NCBI GenBank assembly: GCA_905250025.1
Contig: CAJNOJ010000026.1
Span: 434,001 to 498,000, forward strand
Direction: 5' to 3'
Source of the DNA: Adineta ricciae
Lineage: Eukaryota > Rotifera > Eurotatoria > Adinetida > Adinetidae
DNA: 64,000 nt
In this document: positions 54,501 through 64,000 of the stretch, piece by piece
How the letters are laid out: each line of letters starts with the position of its first letter
How positions within the stretch are numbered: the stretch's first letter is position 1
Program-made: the position numbers and the translations under genes
Notes under the pieces: model-generated
The model's database searches: none
Seen by the model: the letters and a program-made list of their open reading frames with translations, nothing else
What the model was told of the DNA's origin: nothing

Positions 54501-55416
54501 GCGAAGTACGAATGGGTATTTCAACTTACCAACACCCAGTTTTCCTTGACCAATCCGTTCAATAAATTGTAGATTGTCTTTCAGAATCATTTTTGTGTCC
54601 ATTGTCGATGAGTTTCGTTGCTCATAGTGTTGACCAGACGACAAATCACTTGTACTCTTTGTCGCGTCAGTTGGCGAACGGTGAGTTAATTTCTGATGAT
54701 TGCATAAAGAAAAACAAGGAATTAATCGTTCTGATTTATGTCGCTTGGTGCGAATGTACAAAATGAACACCTGCTTGCCGTTGTCTCTGTATCTAATCGA
54801 AGAATAATTCTTTTTCTTCTTCTTCTCTCTACTCGGAGAGTTTCTCAATGATTGTGACGGAAATAGAACGATGTCGGTCAAAGAAGAGAAGATAATTACG
54901 TGCTTAGATCGGCAATCGCCATTTCCTACGAACACTTACTCGAACTAATAACTTGCCCAGAGTACTTGTCAATATTGTATGATTACTCAAAGTTAAGTTG
55001 GAAGACGACGAAAGATGACGTTTGATTTTTTCAAATTGCGGTTTAGACATGTTCGAGAAGGATTGATCGTAGTCGTTGAGATAGCATAAGTCACCAATAC
55101 TATACACCTTAGAAATAAAAGATAACGATTGATGAATACAAATCAAGGTGACGACGTATCAACGTAGTTCAAGTATAATTTATGTGCGTCAGTTCATTTA
55201 AATATCCGTCTATACTATATTTAAACAAGTTCATTGTTGAAAATGAGCTATGTGAAAGTATTTAATGACAGCGGAAGGCGGCAATTTTGTGAATGAGAGT
55301 AGCATCTACTTTGGCATTACCTTTCGAACAATCCGGTTTTCTTTTTCATGGTGATACTTCATCCAATTTGGTATTGTATCGAAAAGAATATGTGTCATTA
55401 CTTCTTTACATTTCAT
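51535..55416 (-). CDS. Ack-family (TNK2-like) tyrosine kinase homolog, predicted pseudokinase
   Basis: Multi-exon gene. Exon 1 (55416-55321) encodes [20 protein letters not shown] and joins in phase to [14 protein letters not shown] and [13 protein letters not shown], which matches the SAM-like N-terminus of Ack kinases. The kinase domain follows: Gly loop [11 protein letters not shown]-site [17 protein letters not shown], then [10 protein letters not shown] where active kinases have HRDLAARN, and LSDWSFG in place of [32 protein letters not shown] and [13 protein letters not shown] are intact. After the kinase there is a weak SH3-like stretch ([16 protein letters not shown]), a Ser/Asn/Thr-rich region, and near the C-terminus [17 protein letters not shown], resembling the FPDRIDELYLGN motif of TNK2. 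The catalytic Asp is replaced by Asn, so phosphotransfer is doubtful; ATP binding may persist. The ortholog name is not given because of this divergence. Confidence 0.82.
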
Positions 55417-58400
55417 GTTTCGTTTTTTCTGTTATGAAACTGTGATGGTTACTACTAGTCGCCTTCTTTTTTTCTCTTTTTCTTTCTCTTTCGTTCGTTT
55501 CTACTTACCTTGAGCTCTTCAATAATCAATATACATATATAAGATTGATTGAGTTCTTTATTGACTTAGGTGAAAAAAGATCATCATTGCTATTGTAATG
55601 ACCATTTACATCTACAATAAGAAATAGAAGAAGAAGGAGAGTTCGCATGCAAATAGAAATTACCGCCCTAACGGCACGAAGTAAAAATGACTGTCAGTTC
55701 AGCGAGAGAAGAGAATGATAATCATTGACCCTTGTGGGATGAACGCATAGATAGATAGATAGATGGATTCTTATGTGTGTATGCATTCGTCATGCAACAT
55801 TGTTAAATTGACTTTAGTGGGTGTTGATTATTCTTTAGATTACTACTCCCTAAGTCCTTCTGTTGCTGAGAAGACATGAAATACAAAAGAACGAGTGGAC
55901 ACTATGTCAAGTCGTATAAATAGCTGAGAAAGAAAAACGAAGAAGATGTTCATTCTCTTCTTACTTAATCTTAATACAAATTTGAAAAAAAAACGCACCG
56001 ACGAACGGACAAAGGTTAACAATGACAATTGATGGTGTTCAGTTAGTCTTAACAATCAACGAACCGTATGATGTTAAAGTATTGAATAAACGAACATGTG
56101 ACGCTGTGAGTTATGTATCTAAGACTAGACGTAAACAACAATAGTACTAGACGTGTGTCTATATGTATAAACATAGATGTAACTGAAAAAAAAAACAAGA
56201 TAACGATCAGTGTTAACATTTGAAGATCAAAAGATCTAAATTAGCTGTTGCAATGTGATGATGATGATGAAGAGAGGAGGAGGAAGTATAAATAAAAATT
56301 TCTTTTGCATATCTTCAATTAGCAAAAGATACTAAATGAGCTCGAGATATTTTGATCGTATTTCTTCCAGTGATTATTGTACAATTGATTAGATGGGAAA
56401 TAAACATGATATGTATCGCATATGGTCAACGTAACAAGAAATGTTCTCTTCTATTAACATCAAACGTACGTAATACTGATCGATAAAGAGTATGTTTATC
56501 ACATATTTCCAGTACAAGAAACAAACATTAGACTAAAGGCAATCAGTTTTAATGAACAGCAAAGATTTATAGATATAGTCCATTGTTCGAAAGTTAATCA
56601 AGTAACAGACAGTGTACAACTCTGATCGATTGAGATCAGATGGCATGCATGAAATGGTGCAAGTCTGATATAGTTGTACCATTCGAGAAGTTCATTGAAT
56701 ACTTCACGCAGAAGTTCAATTATGCACAAACTTCAAGTTATAATCAATGTTCAAATATTTGTTCATGTTCATAGTCGTGTGCTGTACTCGTCATTGTAGT
56801 AAATCTCGATGGTGGCCTCTAGGAATGACTATCAGCCATTGAACTCTCGATTAGTTATCCGCATATTCTATAAAAGCAATGCTCGCTAGCCAGCTGACAC
56901 AGCCGCCCAAATGTACAATTTTAACCGGATGTCTTTAGTTGTGATAATTAGGTCTCATTCGACTCGGCATGATGTTTGATTTTTTCGCTTCATTTTAACT
57001 AAACGCTTCAATGCTGTTCCAACAAGAAAAAAGGTCAACTCACACCATGGGCAGGAAATGAAATAGAATCCTTCAATTGGCATAATACTATGCCTTTGGT
57101 TGTCTCTTTTGCACACTACATCTGTTTCTCGTTTACAATCGAATGATTGCAAATTTTTTCAAACTTCTAACTGAGAATATATTGGCATAGTATTGTTCCG
57201 GTCAGAATATATGTTGGGATAATTTTTTGTCCAGAATCGATGTCGTATTAGCAAACCGTTGTTTAACTTGATAAATAGAGGCAAATCAAAACAACAAAAG
57301 ATCTCACACGTATCGGTTAAGAATATGTGCTTGTTGAAATCATCAAAATCAGCTCGTAATAAAAATATGAAAAAAGAAGAGCAGTAAAACTGATAATTAT
57401 CTGTTAGATGAAAATGCTTCTCGGCGTAGAGAGTGCAAGATAAACAAAGGTAAATATACACACACACGTGTATCCACTCCCGCATCGAATGGAAATAGAC
57501 TTCAATGAAATCAAGTTGCTAATTTCCTTGAACTAGTCTTAGGAAAACAAACAATGATTGAACCGACAAAAAATAACAAGTGGAAAAAGAGCCGCTGTAT
57601 GTGTATTTTTTTAAAACACCACGGGAGATTCGTTTCACTAAGAGCGATATTGTATCCATTCGATATTTCGAGCAACAGCTTTTCTTAATGGTGTCCAGAA
57701 TATCTCCATATATCCTCATCTGGTTCACTAATTTCAGCCATTTTGTTTTCAAGTTAAAGTCTAATGCTCGTTACGGACAATTGATTGACGAATGTATTTC
57801 CTAGCTAGTTTTCTTGTATGTAGATGTTAACAACAACGAATTTGTCAGTTTGCTTTTTTTCGAGTGAGAAAAATCATCAACTTAATATTCGTTCTTGCAT
57901 ATTGTCGAGAAAAGACACAACTTGAGTATAACGGATATTCCAAAGGTGTTGATATCTTATGCGCATAGTCTATCGATTTGACAATTGCCACCTTTTACAG
58001 ATATTCCATCCAATGAACGAAGGCGAAAAGAGAAGTCAGGATATCCAATCGATGAATTTTTTTTTGCTCTCTTTTGCCTTTTCCTCTCCTGTGTGCAGTG
58101 GATATCAGTCAACTTTTAATTCAATTTACTTTCGCATCAACGCATTTTGTTTTCACAATCAACAATACTAATCAGCAGAAAGACACAGGTGAGTCGACGA
58201 CAGAGCGAAACCAACGCATAGGAGAACATACGACAAGCTAATCTTTCGTTAATCCTGTTCTTTTGTAATATGTCGAGAAAAATCTTTGATTTTCTTCTCT
58301 TCCGGATACGATCTTGACTAAACACATTGTCCACCGTTTTATTGCTAATGGCATTTCTTTTGTTTTGATTTTACTTTTTATATGCTATATATTTTCTCAC

Positions 58401-59094
58401 TAGACTATAATGAATGTTATTCTTTTTTGAACTATTTGAAAAGCTGTAGATAGACGCGTTAATTCTTCAGCACCTTTCCTTTTCTTCATTTGCCGAGACT
58501 TAATTTCTATTATATGACGATCGTCGCTCGTAAGAGTCAGTTGTTTTATCTTAAGATGTCTACGTAGATGTTTTTATTATTTTTTGCTTTGGCAATCAAG
58601 TGATGCGCCTTGCTCACCTAATTCGTCGTTCCGACAAGCGCATAGGTGTGGATAAGCAAGAATGAGTGATGCACGAGCACTACGTAACTTCAAATAGGTT
58701 CGTAACAGAAAAAGTTATTAACACTTGCGATTACGTTTCTCTTGAAAGAGCGACAGAAAGGGAGAGAGAGAGAGGAAATGAAGAAAAAGAGCGTAGACGA
58801 TATTACCACCTGATAATAAATCGTCATTTCGATGTGATGCCTCATCGATAATGACAGCGAAACATTTTTACTTTGATTACGTCGTCATATGGAAAGAGAG
58901 GAAAACGTTTCTGCTAGGATAATTATATCGGGTGCCGCCCGATTAATCTTCTTTCGATGTGATACGTATATTCATTTTTCACGATGAATAATCGAATTGA
59001 TGTTCTAGTCAATCGAAGATGATGTTTTCTCTTCATTCTATATAAACTATTCTCTTCTGATATTCGTCTTTCAGATAATTATTCAAAAGAATTA
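55417..59094. other. Long, mostly non-coding region
   Basis: About 3.7 kb with no clear intact gene. It contains an ATAG tetranucleotide tract (about 55747-55766), and a long, twice-interrupted reading frame on the minus strand (56955-57752, separate entry). The end at about 59000 includes the 5' flank of the next plus-strand gene. Confidence 0.5.
56955..57752 (-). pseudogene. Decayed or unrecognised coding region (one frame, two stops)
   Basis: Three consecutive open stretches on the minus strand (57752-57519, 57485-57159, 57152-56955) lie in the same frame and are separated by single in-frame stops. About 265 codons with only two internal stops is unusual in DNA this AT-rich. The conceptual product has hydrophobic segments (VCVYIYLCLSCTLYAE, FISCPWCELTFFLVGTA) and some Cys, and no domain I recognise. 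The first stop could be removed by a 45-bp in-frame intron (GTTCAA to AATTAG), but I found no good intron for the second. It is either a decayed gene, a fast-evolving gene with unusual introns, or chance. Confidence 0.35.
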
Positions 59095-60356
59095 ATGAAT
59101 TCACTCGCATCAATCCTCTATTCATCATCACCAGCAAATACAAAGAAGCGAAAGAATCTATCTTTCCAACCTCTCCCTACCAAATCATCTCGATGTCAAG
59201 TTGGCATGTTATTCCGTTCATCAACACCGAAAGCATCGTTACAACCACGAATAACAACGGCAACAGTAGCAGGTAGATATGCTAATTTTCGTTGTACATC
59301 TAATTGATTATGAAAGTTCGTCGTTTTTTGATTGTCAATCAGCCTTTCGTTTGAATACATTAACTGGGGATGAGTCGCGCCCGTCAAGACGAAAAGTCAC
59401 AGTTTTATGTTAAATGAAAATCAATAGAGTTGAAAAGAGCGACAGGATATCCTATATTGAGAGTGTGTACGCGCTAAAAAGAACAGCATCACTTCGCATT
59501 TCGCTTTCTTCGAGTCAGTAAAGCCTGTGATCGATAAACAACAATTGTCATTTTCGAGAGAAAAGCTGCGAGAAGCATTTCGACTGTCTCGACAATGACG
59601 ACGTTTGTTTCGCACAAAACTGTTTGATTGAAATTGCGTTATTTTATTTTCCTTGAACATTTACTTATGATCAAGGAGGACATGATCGATTGTTTAAGTA
59701 TTTAGTTGTCGGATTGCTTTCGTCTCTTTGAACTTCGCTGAGACTAATCCGCCCTTCTCCCATTTACCCCACTTGAACACGAAGTTTTATTTTCGAGAGT
59801 TGAACATGAAAAAATTCAATTTCTTCGCTTCTCCTCAGGTATATCATCTCGTTTGTTCAAAAGACAAACGAAAACATGTGCCGTAGACGAGAATGCTCTT
59901 CAAACACTTGTTGACTCGGATATTTAGTCAAATATCAAATGCCACCGATGCCGACATTCTTCTCTTTTTCTCAATTGATTTTTCATCTTCACTTCCTTCG
60001 TTCTAGATCATCCAACGACACTGTCCATTTCGTCATCTGCAGTATCATCAGCAATGTCCTCTCCTCAAAGTCCACGCTGTTCAACACCGGTATTTGCAAA
60101 ACAGAGACGCACACGTCCATTTATTGCCTGTGAATTGTGTCGGCAACGTGCATTTCAATCCGTAAATACCGATAACCAAAAACAGAAGGAAAGTAGCGTG
60201 AAAAAGAAAACCTCGAAAGAACCAAGTCCTCATCGCCATTATCACCATTCAGCTACACTACAATATTATCAATATCAAACCAACACGAGTAGCAGTCTTC
60301 GACGAAGACGACGACAACGCTCATCCGTTGACCAACTACTCGTGTGGATTGTCTAA
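59095..60356 (+). CDS. Unknown basic Ser-rich protein, two exons
   Basis: Exons 59095-59272 and 60007-60356 join in phase to 175 residues across a 734-bp intron, long for this window. The N-terminus is MNSLASILYSSSPANTKKRK. Downstream are SPQSPRCSTPVFAKQRRTRP and FIACELCRQRAFQSV, a small Cys pair (CELC) in a basic context, then His/Tyr- and Arg-rich low complexity ending VDQLLVWIV. I do not recognise the family. An acceptor (GTCTTTCAG) lies 21 bp before the ATG. AATAAA is present near 60491. The product could be a small nuclear protein; that is only inference from composition. Confidence 0.5.
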
Positions 60357-60876
60357 AATCTTTTCATTCGATACGAATTTCGCCTTCTGAACAGTAGCTG
60401 TAATTCATGTTGAATTATGTTCTCGTTGTTTTGCTTATGTATATACATAAATTGTTAGCGTAGATTTCGTTATGTTATCATTATTTACGTAATAAACTAA
60501 TAATATCTACACCCCTGAAATCGAATATTGTTTTTTCGAACTAAACCTCACGTCAGATTTGTTCGTCATGCATGATATGCAGCTGTTCGAATGTTGCAAC
60601 GAGTTAGTGGAACTAAAACATGTCACCATCGCGCCGCTACGCTCATCGTCATATCAGACTATCCATAACGTTCCCTTCCCTTGCTCGCTCTCTCTCTCTC
60701 TTCGCGAATAAATGATTAGTTGCTAATCGTTTTTAATTAATGAACATTTATCTCGATGAGTAGATGACGAAAAATTCATTCAAATGAGCGGAAATTGATT
60801 ATTTATCGAGAGATTTCGTAGTGGAACGAACATATAAAATGAAATTGTACAGCAAAGGCACTTCATTCGAGTCAAA
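60357..60876. other. Intergenic, no supported gene
   Basis: 3' flank of the unknown gene and promoter region of the bHLH gene. Contains a short CT tract (about 60687-60702). Confidence 0.5.
60833..60838 (+). promoter_or_regulatory. TATA box of the bHLH gene
   Basis: TATAAA 39 bp before the bHLH start codon. This implies a very short 5' UTR and no trans-splice acceptor. Confidence 0.5.
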
Positions 60877-61468
60877 ATGAATCTTTCCGGCTGGTCTTGC
60901 CAATCATCACCGTGCTATCCAATGCACTATTATTCGTACCCGTACTATCCAACAGCTTCGCAACTAAATTCATCACTCCAAGCTAGTTTGAACTCGTCAT
61001 CAGGCTACGAAAGTGCTGCTAATGAAACCAGTTTGATCGAGCCGTCGTTCTCACCAACATCGTTTATCAAAGTTGGTTTCTATTGTAGCTTTCTGAAATT
61101 CTAATTCGAAACCATTTCGATTGTTTTAGGAGTGCAACTATAATTCTGTTCACCATCCCCGCGAAAATAACAAGAGACCATTGGAAGAAAGTGATGGTGA
61201 AGAGTTTTCCGTTGAGACTGAACATACTCACAAGAAACGTCGCGTACTTTCACGTCCTCAACGTCAAGAAGCGAATCGTCGTGAACGTCATCGAATGGAA
61301 ATTATCAATGAAGCTTACGAGCAGTTACGAAATGTACTACCTTACAAAAAAGGTCGAAAGCGTCAAAAAATGTCTCGTATGGATACAGTTGATGGTGCTA
61401 TTCGTTATATACAATCGCTTTTGGAAAGTCTTCATGGACCAAATTATAACTTTCATTCGAGTGAATAA
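60877..61468 (+). CDS. Basic helix-loop-helix transcription factor (group A-like)
   Basis: Two exons (60877-61071 and 61130-61468) give 177 residues. The N-terminus is Tyr/Ser/Pro-rich (MHYYSYPYYPTASQLNSSLQ). The C-terminus holds the bHLH: basic region QEANRRERHRMEIINEAY with the Glu-Arg core for E-box contact, helix 1 EQLRNVLP, loop YKKGRKRQ, helix 2 KMSRMDTVDGAIRYIQSLLE. It is nearest in feel to achaete-scute/atonal-type group A factors, but the RKRQKMSRMDTVDG stretch fits no subfamily I can name. Probably a neural or cell-fate regulator that dimerises with an E protein. AATAAA at 61504 follows the stop by only 35 bp. Confidence 0.85.
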
Positions 61469-62056
61469 TCTTTTGTTGATGTGCATTTTAGTGTTTGTTC
61501 TGTAATAAACGTTCTGTGCTTATTACGAAGATTGTTCGTCGATAGAGGTCGTCACTGTTCGGTGTTGAACTAATAAGAAATGTGTGTGTTCCGTGAAATA
61601 TTTAAGAGAAGTTATTTAGCGTGAAATTTACGTTTGATTTTACTTTTTTTCTGATGAAATTGATGAGATTGTTTATTGTGAGCGAACTCATTACTGGCCA
61701 ACCAATCATAGTTGAAATAAATAGGCCTTTGTTTTTTTCTTTCTCTCTGTTGCCCTTTTGGTGATACGCACTTCGTATTGATGGTGAACGGGTGTGACAT
61801 TTCGAGTAATTGTTATCAATATCAGAATTGAAACATGGTATGCTGGTATTATACAATGAATCATTCGGGTGTAAAGTGCAATTTGACATTCATCGGGCGG
61901 CGAAGGAAGCGGTATGAATATTTGTTTGTTGTTAGATTGAAATTAAGCAGGGTGATTTCGATTCTATTCAGATTTGTGGATTACAAGAAATGGCTGGATG
62001 AAATGTGAAGGATTACTGCAGTAGAAAAAAAAGTCGAATTTAATGGTCTTACTTAC
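61469..62056. other. Intergenic, unresolved minus-strand frames
   Basis: Two overlapping minus-strand frames end near 61602 and 61612. The latter reads SPKGQQRERKKQRPIYFNYD and ends KIKRKFHAK, a plausible basic C-terminus, but no splice connection to the exon at 62057-62245 could be made, so no gene is called here. Confidence 0.35.
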
Positions 62057-62245
62057 GTAATTATGATTATTTTTGAAGGGTAAGTGTTTGAAATGCGTTA
62101 GGACGACGTGTTGAAATACGTCTTTTGGCAATGATTTTTGGTAATTAGGAAGTCTTTCTTCCAGATATCGATAAAGTGGAAATGCGACCAATAATAATGC
62201 TGGTGAAGGTGCTTGAACTAAATTATGGTTGGCTATGGGAGTTCG
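62057..62245 (-). CDS. Probable internal/terminal exon of an unidentified small gene
   Basis: Stretch bounded by an acceptor (CTCCCATAG) and a GTAAGT donor, encoding NHNLVQAPSPALLLVAFPLY then RYLEERLPNYQKSLPKDVFQ and HVVLTHFKHLPFKNN. The composition is protein-like with a short hydrophobic part. Using the GTAAGA donor four bases later and the next acceptor (CTACTGCAG) would finish the protein as NHNYVIILHISSSHFL. The start exon was not found; a candidate ATG in an acceptor context near 62325 does not join in phase. Family unknown. Confidence 0.35.
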
Positions 62246-62776
62246 TCAGTATAGAAAATGCTTGCAATAAGTGAATTTCAGTTCACAATTGAATCAATAG
62301 GCAGGTAAATACGAAAAACGAACATATCTAAAGCACCTTGATTTCAATGACAATACATTGGGATGAGTAAAAATTTATATGATCAAGAGCAACCGAGAAA
62401 ACGAGAGTATTTTACTGATTTTGTCTATTTGTAGATTTAGACGACAGAGGCAGGCATAGGAAGAGCCCGTCTATCGGTAGTTATGATGCATCTCGTGAAC
62501 GAGTGAGAGACACATATACTAGCATTGTGCATACGGTTATATTGATCGACAGAACACAAGTTTTATTCTTCGCGTTTGTATTTCGATTTTGAAAAAAAAA
62601 ACAAAGCATTTCTGTTCGTGTTATGTAACGAGAGGAGTATATATATATATTATGTATTTGTATAAAATCATATTAAATGTACGCATTTGGTAAAAAACAG
62701 ATGAGCAAACAAGCTGAGATTCCATTTTAGATCATCACTCGATAAAAAAAAGTAACCTATTTTCTTGATTCATAAG
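62246..62776. other. Intergenic, promoter side of the hnRNP gene
   Basis: AT-rich with a TATATATATATA run near 62638-62650, about 130 bp before the hnRNP start. No coding frame accepted. Confidence 0.45.
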
Positions 62777-64000
62777 ATGTCAACGGAAGCATTAACGGCA
62801 ACTGATGCAGTTGCTAATAATGAAATGAATCCGACTGCAGCAATCAACAATGACCAATTAGAAGCATCAGAAACAAATGGCTTGTCGCATTCAAATGGAA
62901 CCAATGCAAATATTGGAAATTTCGAATCATCAGCGGAAGGGCCAACAGAACCAACGAAGAACACATACGATGATGATGGTCAGCCAACAATCAATAAAAG
63001 CGATTTAGAACCAGAAGCACTTCGAAAAGTTTTTATCGGCGGTTTGTCATATAAAACAGATGATCAAACTTTTCGAGATTATTTTTCAAAATATGGAGAT
63101 ATAGACGTAAGTTAAAGAGAAATCGGAAGCGAGCGAATATATATGAGTGTGTTCTCTTTTCAGGACTGTATTATAATGCGTGATCGTGATAATCGTTCTC
63201 GAGGTAAACCATAAACAGATAAACATTTGATATTTATTCATACGGCTGATTAGGTTTTGGTTTTGTTACTTATTTATCTTCATCGATGGTTGATCGATTA
63301 ATGGCTGCTCGCCCACACGTCCTAGACTCACGCGAAATAGAACCTAAACGAGCGATACCTAGAGAAGAAAGTGGAAAACCAGAATCGTCCCTAAGTGCTA
63401 AAAAATTGTTTGTTGGTGGAATACGAGAAGGAACTCTAAACGAAGATGATCTAAAAGAATACTTTTCGAAAGTAAGTTTGAGAAGAAGTGAAAAGGACGA
63501 ATAAGATTTGATCATTTTTGTTCAATTTAGTATGGTAATATTGTTCAAACTGTAATTATGAAAACAAATGAAGGCAAATTTCGAGGCTTCGGATTTGTTG
63601 AGTTTGATGAGTAAGATATCGATAACTAATTATATTGATAGAACTGAAGATTTCGCATTTGTAGCTATGATCCAGTCGATAAAATCGTTCTTGAAAAGCA
63701 TCATGTTGTCAAAGGCAATCCCGTAAACGTCGAAAAAGCTCTACCGAAAGATCAGACAGCGCGTGGACGAATGGCACAATCTCAATATGGTGGTTCAGGG
63801 GGTGGCGGTAATAGCGGCGGTGGCATGCGCGGACCATCCTCCAGAATGGGCGGCGGAGGAGCTGGCGGCAGTGGTGGATGGGGTCCTATGGGTGGTGGAC
63901 CAAACTATGGAGGAGGCGGTAGCGGTAACGGCGGCTATCGATCAGGTGGCGGCGGCGGTTACGGAGGTGGTGGAGACTATAACAATCGGCCTCCACCGTA
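62777..64000 (+). CDS. hnRNP A/B-type RNA-binding protein with two RRMs, 3' end cut by window edge
   Basis: Nuclear RNA-binding protein of the hnRNP A/B (Squid/Hrp) class, acting in splicing, mRNA export and localisation. Exons 62777-63106, 63164-63203, 63254-63471, 63531-63610 and 63665 to the edge join in phase. An Asn/Thr/Glu-rich N-terminal extension precedes RRM1 (RNP2 KVFIGGLS, RNP1 RGFGFVTY) and RRM2 (RNP2 KLFVGGIR, RNP1 RGFGFVEF). A Gly-rich tail with Arg and Tyr starts at about 63790 and runs off the right edge (GGGNSGGGMRG, GGYRSGGGGGYGGGG). The frame is open 12 bp upstream with TTG; the ATG at 62777 (MSTEALTATDAV) is preferred. Exon 2 is only 40 nt and splits RRM1. Confidence 0.92.

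Overview
The window looks like nuclear DNA of a small-genome invertebrate animal, most probably a bdelloid rotifer. The DNA is AT-rich and gene-dense. Most genes are cut by many GT-AG introns of about 45-60 bp, and the gene set is metazoan (LIM-homeobox, CaMKII, K2P channel, Ack-family kinase, motile-cilium proteins). Several start codons sit just downstream of an isolated 3' splice acceptor, as expected where a spliced leader is added in trans. That process is known in bdelloids; the taxon assignment is inference. I saw no mobile element, tRNA, rRNA or CRISPR.

Layout. Positions 1-13.9 kb are almost all minus strand: MCCC1 (cut by the left edge), a phosphotyrosine-motif scaffold protein, TMEM208, a GH116/GBA2-like glucosylceramidase, EXOSC9, SUB1/PC4, N6AMT1 and an LHX1/5 LIM-homeobox gene. 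N6AMT1, SUB1 and EXOSC9 are packed head to tail like an operon. About 3.5 kb of non-coding DNA lies upstream of the LIM-homeobox gene. At 17.3-18.4 kb is a plus-strand type II membrane protein with an uromodulin-like cysteine domain. Positions 18.6-30.6 kb (minus) carry two cilium genes (ODAD1-like docking-complex subunit, CLUAP1/IFT38), HPRT, a multi-C2H2 zinc-finger protein and the helicase DDX49, the last two only 58 bp apart. Positions 31.8-35.3 kb (plus) carry a Gln/Pro-rich EF-hand protein, a small unknown ORF overlapping a SETMAR-type SET-domain gene by ATGA, and phosphoserine phosphatase. Then come a K2P potassium channel (minus), a CTR1 copper transporter (plus), CFAP20 (minus), a 21-exon CaMKII gene (minus, 43.5-49.2 kb), UBL5 (plus), a small Cys-rich protein and an Ack-family kinase that has lost its catalytic Asp (minus, 51.5-55.4 kb). 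Positions 55.4-59.1 kb are mostly non-coding but hold one long decayed or unusual reading frame. The right end has an unknown two-exon gene, a bHLH factor, an unresolved exon and an hnRNP A/B-type protein cut by the right edge.

The genes do not form one pathway. Housekeeping genes (RNA processing, purine salvage, Leu catabolism, Ser synthesis) mix with neuronal/developmental genes (LHX1/5, CaMKII, K2P, bHLH) and three ciliary genes. The most unusual points are two microexons in the K2P pore regions, a modular linker and a 24-nt microexon in CaMKII, the Ack pseudokinase, a protein with six YxxV/I motifs, tight gene pairs that suggest trans-spliced operons, and the three-segment reading frame at 57 kb. 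Exon boundaries were worked out by hand from splice sites, reading phase and recalled family sequences; no database search was run.
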